Shown here: positions 1-8,974 of the stretch, one piece after another
Numbering within the stretch: the first letter of the stretch is position 1
Layout: each line of letters begins with the position of its first letter
Assembly (NCBI GenBank): GCA_902495075.1
Contig: CABUVO010000002.1
Span: 62,001 to 126,000, forward strand
Length of the DNA stretch: 64,000 nucleotides
Direction of reading: 5' to 3'
Source: an uncultured Porphyromonadaceae bacterium
GTDB taxonomy: Bacteria; Bacteroidota; Bacteroidia; Bacteroidales; Muribaculaceae
The notes under the pieces: generated by a model
Databases searched by the model: none
Told to the model about the DNA's origin: nothing
Seen by the model: the letters and a program-made list of their open reading frames with translations, nothing else
Program-made: the position numbers and the translations under genes

Positions 1-1
1 A

Positions 2-418
2 GATACATATATTAGAACATTTTTTAAAGGAACTACATGTCGTTATAGTTGTTATAATTGTCCGTTTGGAACCAATAAACGAGCAGGAGATTTGACAATC
101 GGAGATTTCTGGGGATTTTCAAGTCCTGAGATTCTTCCCGAGCATGTAAGATCCGGATTGTCTGTCATGCTTCCAATCACAGATAAAGGTTTGCATCTCA
201 TTGAAGCTGTAGGTTCCCGGATGCAAACTATAGAGCGCACTGTGAATGAAGCAGTGACAGGGAATGACCAGTTGAATCATTGTGTCTCAGACAGTATTAA
301 AGCTAAGATTTTTAGAATAGCATATAGCATGTTGCCATTTGAGCTTAGTGCGAAAATCGCCATATTCCCTGAGAAGTTGAATACTTTAAGGCGGATGGTA
401 ACTGCACGTTTAAAATGA
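2..418 (+). CDS. F420 hydrogenase/dehydrogenase beta-subunit-like protein, C-terminal part
   Basis: The reading frame is open at the left edge, so the start codon and N-terminal ferredoxin-like part lie outside the window. The visible residues include a Cys pair (CRYSCYNCPF) followed by GDLTIGDFWG, the hallmark of the C-terminal domain of the coenzyme F420 hydrogenase/dehydrogenase beta-subunit family. In Bacteroidota such proteins occur in polysaccharide clusters next to pyruvyl transferases and flippases, as here. They presumably act as iron-sulfur flavoproteins reducing a sugar or lipid-linked substrate, but the substrate is unknown. The stop codon overlaps the next ATG (ATGA), so it is translationally coupled to the flippase gene. 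Family assignment is fairly sure; the role is inferred from neighbours. Confidence 0.85.
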   Translation, partial: DTYIRTFFKGTTCRYSCYNCPFGTNKRAGDLTIGDFWGFSSPEILPEHVRSGLSVMLPITDKGLHLIEAVGSRMQTIERTVNEAVTGNDQLNHCVSDSIKAKIFRIAYSMLPFELSAKIAIFPEKLNTLRRMVTARLK

Positions 419-1968
419 TCTCAGATAATAATAAACGGGTCGCAAAGAACACGATTTTGCTCTACGCAAGATTGCTGTTCGCACAGATTATAGGACTTTA
501 TACCTCTCGAAAAGTATTGGAAATACTTGGAGTGGAGGATTTTGGCATCTACAATGTTGTGGGTGGCATTGTCGTTTTTATGACCTTCCTGAACGGTTCG
601 ATGTCAGTTGCCACATCCAGATACCTTACTGTGGAATTGGGTAAAGGAGACGAGGCTGGATATCGGAAAGTTTTTGGAATGGCGTTCCATATTCATGCAG
701 TTCTGTCATTGCTTGTGTTGCTTGGCGCTGAGACAGTGGGATTATGGTTCCTGAACACGCAGATGAATATTCCTGAAACACGAATGCATGCGGCTAATGT
801 GATTTACCAGATATCAGTGATATCAACAGTATTAGGTATCATACAGACTCCTTACGGAGCTTCCATCACGGCTCATGAACACATGAACATATATGCATAT
901 ATCGGCATCGAAGAAGTGATAGCAAAGCTATTGATAGTGCTTGGAATAGATTTCTTTGCCAAGAATGTCGATAATCTGGAGGTATATGCTTTTCTAATGC
1001 TCTGCGTGCAGATAATTAATTTTTGTATATATTTATTTTATTGTAGAAAGAAATTTGCATACTGCCGCGTATCCCGATTATGGGATAAGACATTGTTTCG
1101 CTCCATGTTCGGATTTACGGGTTGGAATCTGTTCGGCACAATAGCTTGGATATTGAAAGATCAAGGAGTAAATATTGTCTTGAATATATTTGGCGGTCCA
1201 TTGGTGAATGGAGCAAGAGGTGTTGCCGGGCAGGCTTCCGGAGCGGTAAGCAATATTGTAGGATGTTTCAATACAGCTGTCAGTCCGCAGATAACTAAGA
1301 ACTATGCTTCAGGAGATAAAAGGGGGCTGCACAGATTGATGATGCTGAGTTCAAAGATATCCTACATCTTGCTATTGATGTTGACGGTGCCAGTGCTTTA
1401 TGAATTGGATTTCCTGTTGAATATTTGGCTGGTCAAAGTTCCGGAACATACATTGGTATTTACAAAAATCATAATGATAGAAGGATTGATTGGAGTATTA
1501 GGGAATGCTTTTATTTCGCCTCTTCTGGCTACAGGAGATATAAAAAAATATCAAGTTATTGTGGGTTCAATAATGCTTTTGAATGTTCCATTGTCATGGA
1601 TATTGCTTAAATACGAGCTGCCGATATATGTTCCATTTGTTATATCGGTTGGATTAACAATTATTGCAGGAATTATAAGATTGTATTTATGCCATCAGAT
1701 GTTATCCTTTTCAGTTGTAAAGTATGTGAAAAATGTATTAATTCCTATCTGTATATTAACATTTTTATCATTTATTTCACTGGGAGTTATAGTTCATATT
1801 ATGGAAGAAGGATGGTTACGTTTGCTGGTCGTATGTTTTATGTCTATAATAATTATAGCATTTATTGCATATTTTATATGTTTTGACAAAAATGAACAAT
1901 CTAAGATATTAGAACTACTTACAAGTAAAATACGAAATAAATTGAGATGGCAAAACGAGTCGGCATAA
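415..1968 (+). CDS. Wzx-type polysaccharide flippase (MOP superfamily)
   Basis: A 517-residue integral membrane protein with alternating hydrophobic segments along its whole length, about 12-14 predicted helices. The N-terminus has the pattern of bacterial lipopolysaccharide-biosynthesis/Wzx exporters: a short basic tail, then a helix ending in an LGVEDFGIYNVV motif. Members of this family flip undecaprenyl-linked repeat units across the inner membrane. The start overlaps the upstream stop by four bases and the end overlaps the following pyruvyl-transferase gene by 22 bases, so it sits inside a tight operon. A Wzy-like polymerase is encoded downstream in the same cluster, which fits a Wzx/Wzy assembly route. 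The exact cargo cannot be read from the sequence. Confidence 0.88.
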   Translation: MISDNNKRVAKNTILLYARLLFAQIIGLYTSRKVLEILGVEDFGIYNVVGGIVVFMTFLNGSMSVATSRYLTVELGKGDEAGYRKVFGMAFHIHAVLSLLVLLGAETVGLWFLNTQMNIPETRMHAANVIYQISVISTVLGIIQTPYGASITAHEHMNIYAYIGIEEVIAKLLIVLGIDFFAKNVDNLEVYAFLMLCVQIINFCIYLFYCRKKFAYCRVSRLWDKTLFRSMFGFTGWNLFGTIAWILKDQGVNIVLNIFGGPLVNGARGVAGQASGAVSNIVGCFNTAVSPQITKNYASGDKRGLHRLMMLSSKISYILLLMLTVPVLYELDFLLNIWLVKVPEHTLVFTKIIMIEGLIGVLGNAFISPLLATGDIKKYQVIVGSIMLLNVPLSWILLKYELPIYVPFVISVGLTIIAGIIRLYLCHQMLSFSVVKYVKNVLIPICILTFLSFISLGVIVHIMEEGWLRLLVVCFMSIIIIAFIAYFICFDKNEQSKILELLTSKIRNKLRWQNESA

Positions 1969-3059
1969 TAACGTTTCATGCATCGCATAATTATGGCTCG
2001 ATGTTGCAGGCGTATGCTCTTCAGCGAGTAGTCACTGAGTTAGGTTATGACTGTGAAATAATAAATTTTCGGACAAGAAGACAAAAGAAATATTATAGAC
2101 CATTTTATAAAAAGAATGGCATCCGTTCGATGATTAAGGCGATTTTATATCCGCAGATTGCTTTTGGTGATCGTAAGAAACATGTACTTTTTGAAAAGTT
2201 TATAAAAGATCATATGCGATTGACAGAAAAAGAATTTGAAACGGATGATGAACTAAAAAAATCAGATTTGAATTTTGATGTTTATATCTCTGGTAGCGAT
2301 CAGATTTGGAATACATCTTGTTTTGATTTTGATAAAGCATATTTCCTGGATTTTGTTAGAAAAGGGAAGCGAGTAGCCTACGCTCCAAGTATGGGTCCGG
2401 ATTGTCTAAATCAAATTGACGTAAAAAAATATCCTGAAATAAAGAAATTTGTTTCTTGTTATGATTTAATCTCTGTAAGAGATACTGCTGGAGCATCACT
2501 GATGGATCATATATGTGGATTCATTCCACAAATTACGGTCGACCCGACATTATTGATAGAAAAAAACGATTGGGATAAACTTGCAGGAACGCATAGAATT
2601 GTTAAAGACGATTACATTCTTCTTTACACTCCCTGGTATGATGAAGAACTATATTTCAAATCTTTAGAGTTTGCTAATAAATATAATATGAAGGTAATCG
2701 TGACGATTCACGATTATTGCCATAAATGGATTAATAATCGAGCCATAAAATTCGTAACAGCTGTCGGACCTTTGGAATTCCTGAATCTCGTAAAGTTCTC
2801 AAAAATGGTAGTGTCTGGTTCTTTCCATGCGTTTATTTTTTCAATTGTTTTTTCAAAACATTACTATGCATATAAGGGAAGATTTGATGATAGAATGGTT
2901 TCATTGATTAATGAATTAGGTATTAAGCTTGAAGAAAATACTCCTTTAGATGACATTGAAATTTTAGAGGAGAATATGCAAGATAATGAAATTAGAATCA
3001 AGAATATCACAGCAAACTCAATTGATTTCCTAAAAGAAGGGTTGAATTCAAAAGAATGA
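1947..3059 (+). CDS. Polysaccharide pyruvyl transferase family protein
   Basis: A 370-residue soluble protein of the polysaccharide pyruvyl transferase family (CsaB/WcaK/ExoV type), which adds a ketal-linked pyruvate from phosphoenolpyruvate to a sugar. Visible family signatures are an N-terminal GSMLQAYALQ segment (about residues 15-25), SGSDQIWN near residue 115, and a C-terminal SGSFHAFIFSIVF segment near residue 290 that corresponds to the conserved SxRxHxxI region, here with F in place of R. The start lies inside the 3' end of the flippase gene, implying coupling. Pairing with the F420-dehydrogenase-beta-like protein two genes upstream is a recurrent arrangement. Family is clear; catalytic competence and acceptor sugar are not. 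Confidence 0.88.
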   Translation: MAKRVGIITFHASHNYGSMLQAYALQRVVTELGYDCEIINFRTRRQKKYYRPFYKKNGIRSMIKAILYPQIAFGDRKKHVLFEKFIKDHMRLTEKEFETDDELKKSDLNFDVYISGSDQIWNTSCFDFDKAYFLDFVRKGKRVAYAPSMGPDCLNQIDVKKYPEIKKFVSCYDLISVRDTAGASLMDHICGFIPQITVDPTLLIEKNDWDKLAGTHRIVKDDYILLYTPWYDEELYFKSLEFANKYNMKVIVTIHDYCHKWINNRAIKFVTAVGPLEFLNLVKFSKMVVSGSFHAFIFSIVFSKHYYAYKGRFDDRMVSLINELGIKLEENTPLDDIEILEENMQDNEIRIKNITANSIDFLKEGLNSKE

Positions 3060-3181
3060 TATAAATATTCATTGAATAACGAAAAATTAGATAAATAAAA
3101 AAGGCATTTGACTAGCTTCTGAAAATTTTGAACGTTTGAGTAATTTTATTTTAAATTGGTTATTGAATGTAATGGAATAAT

Positions 3182-4045
3182 ATGGAATTTAGATTGTTAG
3201 GCATCGTAGTTCTATATAAACCTACAATTGAAATGATTCATAAAATTGTTTGTTGGATTGATTATGTTGATCATTTGATTGTGTGGGATAACACGCCCGA
3301 TTCAGAAAATTCAATTGAATATAAGTCGATTCTTGGACAACACAAGGCAGTTACCTTCTTGGGTAAAGAGGGTAACTTGGGATTGTCATATCCTTATAAC
3401 AGGGCGATAGGATTTGCTAGACGTCATGGATTTTCCCATTTGCTTACAATGGATCAAGATTCAGAATGGGTAGACTTTCCCTTATATAAGAAACACGCAG
3501 CATTATATTTTCAGAAACATGCTTTGGCAATTGTGAGTCCTGAAACAAATCAACATAATGAAGTAAATGCTCGTTACGAAAGAATTAATTTTGCTATAAA
3601 CTCCGGCTCAATAATTTCAATCGCGTGTTTCGATAAGATAGGCGGATATTGCGAACGATTTCTTATAGATGCTGTTGATACTGAGTTTAATTTCAGGGCA
3701 TTGAGAAATAATATTCCTATTGTGAAGATTTTCGGAAGTGGTTATATCAAGCAACAGTTTGGAGAAAGCAATGACTATACTTTTTTAGGACGACATCTTT
3801 GTAGTTATAATTATTCTCCCTTTAGATTATATGGCATACTCAGAAATTCAGTGTTATTGACACGTATATATCCGGAACGAATTGAACTGAGAGGTCATAT
3901 CAAAAGTATGTATTTGAAGCACTATGTTTTTTCCATCATTTATAGAGAGAATAACAAGATAAGAAAGCTTTATGCTTTATATAAAGGACTTATCGATGGC
4001 TTTTTGACTAAGAAAAGTATTGATCCAAAATATTCAAAAGCATGA
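3182..4045 (+). CDS. Family 2 glycosyltransferase, rhamnosyltransferase-like
   Basis: A 287-residue GT-A fold glycosyltransferase. It begins with a VVLYKP strand and has VWDNTPDSE near residue 37 for nucleotide binding, GNLGLSYPYNRAI near residue 65, and LLTMDQDSEW near residue 90, whose DQD supplies the metal-binding acidic residues. The order matches RfbN/WbbL-like rhamnosyltransferases of family GT2, which use dTDP-sugars, but the donor is not certain. A 122-base AT-rich gap separates it from the pyruvyl transferase and about 210 bases follow it, so it is less tightly packed than its neighbours. It is a paralogue of the gene at 8030-8836, which has the same LLTMDQDS motif. It would add one sugar to the lipid-linked repeat unit on the cytoplasmic face. 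Confidence 0.85.
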   Translation: MEFRLLGIVVLYKPTIEMIHKIVCWIDYVDHLIVWDNTPDSENSIEYKSILGQHKAVTFLGKEGNLGLSYPYNRAIGFARRHGFSHLLTMDQDSEWVDFPLYKKHAALYFQKHALAIVSPETNQHNEVNARYERINFAINSGSIISIACFDKIGGYCERFLIDAVDTEFNFRALRNNIPIVKIFGSGYIKQQFGESNDYTFLGRHLCSYNYSPFRLYGILRNSVLLTRIYPERIELRGHIKSMYLKHYVFSIIYRENNKIRKLYALYKGLIDGFLTKKSIDPKYSKA

Positions 4046-4257
4046 TGACAATAATTCATGACTGCATTTGCTGAAAGTCTCGATTTAGTGACAGTGCATC
4101 GGACGATAATATGATTGACTCAGTTTTATGCTTGCGAAAGTTGAATTATTTAAAATTTCTTGATGATGTTGTTTGAGGCTTCCTTTGTTAGTGAGATTTT
4201 GTAATCTATAAATTCAGAATCAAAAAACATCTCGATTATTAATAGCTTATTAAGATA

Positions 4258-5181
4258 ATGCGTAAGTATTCATTCATTATGCCGGCATATAAGGCAAAAT
4301 ATTTGAAAGAGGCGATTAATAGTATTTTGGCTCAAACATTTAATGATTTTGAGTTGATAATTGTAAATGATGCATCTCCAGAGCCGATTGAAGATATTGT
4401 CAGAAATTATGAAGATAGTAGAATTCAATATTACAAAAATGAATTCAATATCGGAGGATCAAATCTAACAGCGCAATGGAATAAATGCCTCAGTTATGCT
4501 AAAGGGGAATATGTAATTCTTGCAACAGATGATGATGTCTATGACACCAATTATCTTCTCAAGATGGATCAACTTGTATGTAAATATCAGGAATGTGATG
4601 CCTTTCGCCCACAAGTTATGATAGTAGATGATAAACTAAATATAAAGGATATTGATGGTTATATGCCTGAATTTTGTGACAAAACTGTGTTTCTATATTA
4701 TTTTCTTAAACGACACATAAATACTGGCATAGGATTTTGGATATTTAGACGAAGTCGGCTTCTAAAAAATGGAGGATACTATGAAATGCCGCTTGCATGG
4801 TGTAGTGATGATATAACAGCAATTGTAATGGCAGAAAATGGAGTGTGTTTTTATCCCCAACCATTATATAGATTCCGCCATTCAGGAGAGTCGATTTCAA
4901 CGAAGCGTAATAGTTCTATTGAATTAAAAAAGAAATTATGTGCTATGCAGCTTTTCCGAAAACAAATTCATAAGGAAATATATAGATTAAATAAAAATAA
5001 ATTTGAATATCCGTTTGACCATGCATTTCAAAATTTATATTCTGGGGGTGTCAGGGAATTATTGGACAATACAACAAAAAAAGGTCTTTGGCAATCGTGG
5101 AAAGAAATTGTTTCTGTAGATGGAATGAACAAACGTGAAATGATAATTAGAATGTTGTATTGTTTCCTAAGATGGCGATAA
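4258..5181 (+). CDS. Family 2 glycosyltransferase
   Basis: A 307-residue GT-A glycosyltransferase. The N-terminal FIMPAYKAKYLKEAINSILA segment and the NDASPE loop near residue 38 bind the nucleotide sugar, and ATDDDVYD near residue 90 is the metal-binding DxD region. The C-terminal half holds a WCSDDITAIVMAENG segment typical of EpsJ/WcaA-like GT2 enzymes, which carry the base and acceptor region there. No membrane segment is evident. It is the first gene after a 212-base AT-rich gap in which I see no gene. The codon use is strongly AT-biased, like the rest of this sub-cluster. Donor and linkage cannot be predicted. Confidence 0.87.
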   Translation: MRKYSFIMPAYKAKYLKEAINSILAQTFNDFELIIVNDASPEPIEDIVRNYEDSRIQYYKNEFNIGGSNLTAQWNKCLSYAKGEYVILATDDDVYDTNYLLKMDQLVCKYQECDAFRPQVMIVDDKLNIKDIDGYMPEFCDKTVFLYYFLKRHINTGIGFWIFRRSRLLKNGGYYEMPLAWCSDDITAIVMAENGVCFYPQPLYRFRHSGESISTKRNSSIELKKKLCAMQLFRKQIHKEIYRLNKNKFEYPFDHAFQNLYSGGVRELLDNTTKKGLWQSWKEIVSVDGMNKREMIIRMLYCFLRWR

Positions 5182-5212
5182 ATACATATTTTTAAGAAAT
5201 AGATTCTTGAAG

Positions 5213-6046
5213 ATGAAACATGCATATCTGATAATTGTGCATCATAATTTTGAAGTTCTTAAATATCTTGTTGAGTCTCTTGATGATGTACGAAATGATA
5301 TTTTTATCCATTTTGATAAAAAAGTTAAAAATATTCCTGAGTTAGAAACTCAATACAGTAAATTACATGTACTTAAAGATAGAATAGATGTCAGATGGGG
5401 ACATGTTTCTCAAATTCATACAGAACTAAAACTATTAGAATGTGCTGCTAAAGAAGGGAAATATGAATATTTCCATTTAATTTCGGGTACACATTTCCCT
5501 TTGAAAAATCAGAATGCAATACATGAATTTTTTGATCAGGTAAATAATTTATCTGTCATGTCTCCTTTGCCAAGTACTGAAGAAGAGATTGAAAGAAAAT
5601 TAGGCTACAGGCATTACTTTATAGGGGAAACTTCGTCTCCTAATAAATTTATTAGGAAATTGTCAAATTATGCATGGCGGTTCTTCCTTAGATGTCAGAT
5701 GGTTTCAAGAAAACGTGTGAGAAATTTATTTAAAGGGAAATATACCAACTGGGCGTCTCTTTGTTATGAGGATGTTGCTGGAATATTAAGGTTGAAGAAT
5801 CACCTGTTAAAAAAATTCCGGTACACACTTTGTGGAGATGAATTATATAAAGCATATGCGTTAAATTTAATGAAAAATGGCTTTATAAATAGAGATGATT
5901 ACTTATTTCAGAAATTCGATAAGGCATCTCCTGTATTTTTAGAATTATCGGATGCAATGGAACTCGAGCATTCCAGTTGCTTATTCGCGAGGAAATTTTC
6001 AGATGATAATATTAAGAGCTTTATTGATGTGTTAACACAAAAGTAA
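5213..6046 (+). CDS. GT14-like beta-1,6-N-acetylglucosaminyltransferase (core-2/I-branching family)
   Basis: A 277-residue protein of the core-2/I-branching transferase family (GT14). Key signatures are HAYLIIVHH at the N-terminus, DIFIHFDKK near residue 30, a DVRWGHVSQIHTELKLLECA segment near residue 60 and YFHLISGTHFPLKNQ near residue 85. The longer frame begins at a TTG at 5207; I chose ATG 5213 because the paralogue at 8975 begins with the same MxHAYLII sequence. In Bacteroidales such enzymes are common in capsule clusters and probably transfer GlcNAc or a related sugar. Its presence twice in this cluster suggests two related linkages in the repeat unit. Confidence 0.85.
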   Translation: MKHAYLIIVHHNFEVLKYLVESLDDVRNDIFIHFDKKVKNIPELETQYSKLHVLKDRIDVRWGHVSQIHTELKLLECAAKEGKYEYFHLISGTHFPLKNQNAIHEFFDQVNNLSVMSPLPSTEEEIERKLGYRHYFIGETSSPNKFIRKLSNYAWRFFLRCQMVSRKRVRNLFKGKYTNWASLCYEDVAGILRLKNHLLKKFRYTLCGDELYKAYALNLMKNGFINRDDYLFQKFDKASPVFLELSDAMELEHSSCLFARKFSDDNIKSFIDVLTQK

Positions 6047-6053
6047 ATACTAG

Positions 6054-6992
6054 ATGAAGGAAAGTCAATATTTACCTACTATATCGGTGGTTGTTCCGAT
6101 ATATAATGGTGAAAAATACATAAATGAATGTGTCGATTCTATCCTTAATCAGACATATAGAGATTTTGAATTAATATTAGTGGATGATGGCAGTTCTGAT
6201 AACACAGGAAGTATTTGTGAGAACTATCAATTGAAAGATAATAGAATTAAGGTAATACATCAATCAAACAGTGGAAGTTCCGTCGCGAGGGCCACAGGAA
6301 CACAGTATGCTAAAGGAAAATTTGTTTGTTTTGTTGATGCAGATGACTCTTTAAAGAATGATGCTCTTGAGTATCTCATACTTAAAATGAATGAAGATGT
6401 GGATATTGTGGCGTCAGAATCAAATATAGATATCGTCTTAACACCGGAGGAATACGCATGTCATTTATTGAAATTTAATAATTGGCATGTATGGGGCAAA
6501 CTTATAAGAAAAGAATTGTTGGATCCATATGTAATGGGGATATCGAGATTCTTTAAAGTTGGGGAAGATTTTTTAACACAGATGCGGTTATTGAAAAATT
6601 TGACTCGTAGTATCGTGCTGCTAAAAGAAATAAAATACAATTATAGAGATGATAATCCGGAAAGTGTTCAGAAAGGTCATGTAAAGACTTATGAATATGA
6701 AAAATCAGTAATAGAGGAGGTGATAGACGCGTCAAATAAATGGAAATTTCAAGAAAATATTAGAAAAGAGATAATGTCTTTTAAATTGGAATATCTTTCA
6801 GGAATGATGGGGTATCGTTATGATATAAATTATTCAGATGCTTGGATAAAATATCTTGGATCCGAGGCTAAAGGTCTGAAATTATCTATTAAAGAAAAGA
6901 TAACGATAATGAGCATTAAATATAAATTTTTAAGGATTTTGTTTGTTTTTGAGAGAAAATTAAAAGACATTTTGCGTATGATGTTAAAATAA
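6054..6992 (+). CDS. Family 2 glycosyltransferase
   Basis: A 312-residue GT-A glycosyltransferase with the classical GT2 layout. PTISVVVPIYNGEKYINECV opens the Rossmann-like half, ELILVDDGSSDNTG near residue 38 binds the nucleotide, and FVDADDS near residue 92 is the DxD metal site. A VGEDF motif near residue 167 marks the acceptor region as in EpsJ/CpsJ-like enzymes. It follows the GT14 gene by only seven bases, so the two are cotranscribed. The C-terminal 80 residues are basic and helical, which may mediate peripheral membrane association. Sugar specificity is unknown. Confidence 0.88.
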   Translation: MKESQYLPTISVVVPIYNGEKYINECVDSILNQTYRDFELILVDDGSSDNTGSICENYQLKDNRIKVIHQSNSGSSVARATGTQYAKGKFVCFVDADDSLKNDALEYLILKMNEDVDIVASESNIDIVLTPEEYACHLLKFNNWHVWGKLIRKELLDPYVMGISRFFKVGEDFLTQMRLLKNLTRSIVLLKEIKYNYRDDNPESVQKGHVKTYEYEKSVIEEVIDASNKWKFQENIRKEIMSFKLEYLSGMMGYRYDINYSDAWIKYLGSEAKGLKLSIKEKITIMSIKYKFLRILFVFERKLKDILRMMLK

Positions 6993-7040
6993 ATTATTAA
7001 AGAAGTTTTCTCCAGAACAATATCCTTATTTGTGTCGATC

Positions 7041-8033
7041 ATGTGTTTAGCGTCTAACCCTCAATTTTCAATAATCTTGCCTGTATATAATTCCTGCGAT
7101 ACGTTGGAATCGTGTATAGATAGTATTTTAAATCAAAAAGTTGTAGATTTTGAACTTATTATTGTTGATGATGGCTCTATAGATGGTTCAGAAAAAATAT
7201 GCGATAGGTATTTGCAAAAAGACCGGAGAATTAGAGTTTATCATACAGAAAATAAAGGGGTAAGTGCCGCTCGCAATTTAGGATTGTCGTATTCACGTGG
7301 AAATTGGATTACATTCTGCGATTCAGATGATTATGTTTTGCCTGAATGGCTTGAGAATTATGAAATCAATAATAACGAATATAGTTTAATAGTGCAGGGG
7401 TTTGAGACAGATGGTCCTATTTCGGGAGAAAATATTTCTGGAGAGTATCGTTATGGATTAAGTTTTATTGGTTCATCGCATAAAGGTCAAATTCTGCTTT
7501 ACAAAGAAAATTGTTTCGGATATCTATGGGTAAAAGCATTCAAAAAATCGATTATAGACTATAATAAGCTTAAATTTAAAACTTTTTTAAAGAAAGATGA
7601 GGATCAGGATTTTATCATTCAATATCTGAAACATTGCGAAAAAGTTCGTTTTACAGATCAGATCGGTTATCATTATAATGTGCCGAACTGGGGCGCGAAA
7701 TATTCTAAAACTGATCATTTCCTTGATTTTGTAAAACTTTACAAAGAAGAAAAAAAATTGATAGGAACGAATATAAAAGGGAATTCTGTAAATGGCTATG
7801 GAATGATTTTAGAGGCAATATTATTTAATTCATTATTTATGCAGCAAGATGTTGCAATAGAAAGAATATATATATATAAAAGTCTTTTAAGAAAAGATGT
7901 TTTCAAAGGTAACATATCTATTATTTCGAAAGTTATAATATATTTCTCAAATGCAGATAAAGCCTATTGTTTGTTGAAGGCGAAGGCAGAAGGAGGAATA
8001 AAGGGCCTCGTAAAAAAATTATTAAAAATATGA
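7041..8033 (+). CDS. Family 2 glycosyltransferase
   Basis: A GT2 glycosyltransferase of about 330 residues. It shows FSIILPVYNSCDTLESCIDS at the N-terminus, LIIVDDGSIDGSEK near residue 40 and TFCDSDDYVLP near residue 92 (the DxD site); KKDEDQDFIIQYL further on resembles the EDxxF acceptor motif. The frame extends upstream to a GTG at 7032, but the ATG at 7041 gives a more standard N-terminus and is used here. The stop overlaps the start of the next gene in an ATGA junction. It is the second EpsJ-like enzyme in a row. A role in repeat-unit assembly is inferred from the cluster. Confidence 0.86.
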   Translation: MCLASNPQFSIILPVYNSCDTLESCIDSILNQKVVDFELIIVDDGSIDGSEKICDRYLQKDRRIRVYHTENKGVSAARNLGLSYSRGNWITFCDSDDYVLPEWLENYEINNNEYSLIVQGFETDGPISGENISGEYRYGLSFIGSSHKGQILLYKENCFGYLWVKAFKKSIIDYNKLKFKTFLKKDEDQDFIIQYLKHCEKVRFTDQIGYHYNVPNWGAKYSKTDHFLDFVKLYKEEKKLIGTNIKGNSVNGYGMILEAILFNSLFMQQDVAIERIYIYKSLLRKDVFKGNISIISKVIIYFSNADKAYCLLKAKAEGGIKGLVKKLLKI

Positions 8034-8836
8034 GGAAAATAGCTGCTCTTTTTTCATTGTACCATCCGGATCTAATCCAATTAAAGAATAATGTCCAAGC
8101 GATTGCGAATCATGTGGATATAGTAATTTTATGGAGAAATTCGAATGAAGATGTCGAGACATTAAAAAATATTTCTGGAAATATTGTATTTATGGGAAAC
8201 GGAGAAAATCAATTTCTTGCATTTCCTATGAATGAATGTTTGAAGTGGTGTCATAAAAATGGATATGATTATCTATTAACAATGGATCAAGATAGCCTCT
8301 GGAATAATTTTGAAAATTTCTTAAACATAGTTCATACTTCCAATCGACAGGATATTGCAATTTTTGCTCCAAACGTTAATTGGAAATATCCCAAATCAGA
8401 CAAAATGATTGAAACGACTTATGTCATCTCATCGGGATCCTTGATTAAGGTAAATGCAGCTTTAGAAGTTGGTGGCTTCAATGAAAAATATAAGATTTAT
8501 TGGCTCGATGGAATTCTGTGTCATAAAATCTGTAAAGCAGGCTATCATATAATGATTGTGCCAGAATGCAATATAGATCATAAGTTTGGAAATATAACCA
8601 AAACATTATTCGGATTCGAGACACCAAATTATTCACCGGAAGTATATTATTATTTAATTAGAAATATGATTTGGAGTCATCGTCAATATGGAGTTTCGAC
8701 TGTTAGCTATAAATGTATTGGGTATAATTTGCTTTATAATGTAAGAGGAATAATTTTAGGAGATAAAAATAAGATTAAAAAGCTTTCTATAGTTATGAAA
8801 GCTCTTATACATGGACTCTTTTTACCTTACGAGTAA
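8030..8836 (+). CDS. Family 2 glycosyltransferase, rhamnosyltransferase-like (paralogue)
   Basis: A 268-residue glycosyltransferase. The frame runs further upstream into the preceding gene, but the ATG at 8030 overlaps the preceding stop as ATGA and gives a clean MRKIAALFSLYHP start. VILWRNSNED near residue 31, NQFLAFPMNECL near residue 60 and LLTMDQDSLW near residue 82 match the same three blocks in the gene at 3182-4045, so these two are paralogues. ISSGSLIKVNAALEVGGF near residue 130 is the conserved acceptor segment of RfbN/WbbL-type enzymes. A 138-base AT-rich gap follows. Donor sugar unknown; dTDP-rhamnose is the family precedent. Confidence 0.84.
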   Translation: MRKIAALFSLYHPDLIQLKNNVQAIANHVDIVILWRNSNEDVETLKNISGNIVFMGNGENQFLAFPMNECLKWCHKNGYDYLLTMDQDSLWNNFENFLNIVHTSNRQDIAIFAPNVNWKYPKSDKMIETTYVISSGSLIKVNAALEVGGFNEKYKIYWLDGILCHKICKAGYHIMIVPECNIDHKFGNITKTLFGFETPNYSPEVYYYLIRNMIWSHRQYGVSTVSYKCIGYNLLYNVRGIILGDKNKIKKLSIVMKALIHGLFLPYE

Positions 8837-8974
8837 ATAATTGTAAATATTACAAGTATCTATTGCATGAATATAAATTGGTATATGTTGGAGTCCCGTT
8901 TATAATGCGGAGCATATCCTGTAATTGGTTTTTGAGACTTGTGTAAATTGCTGATTTAAATTTAGAAAGCTATT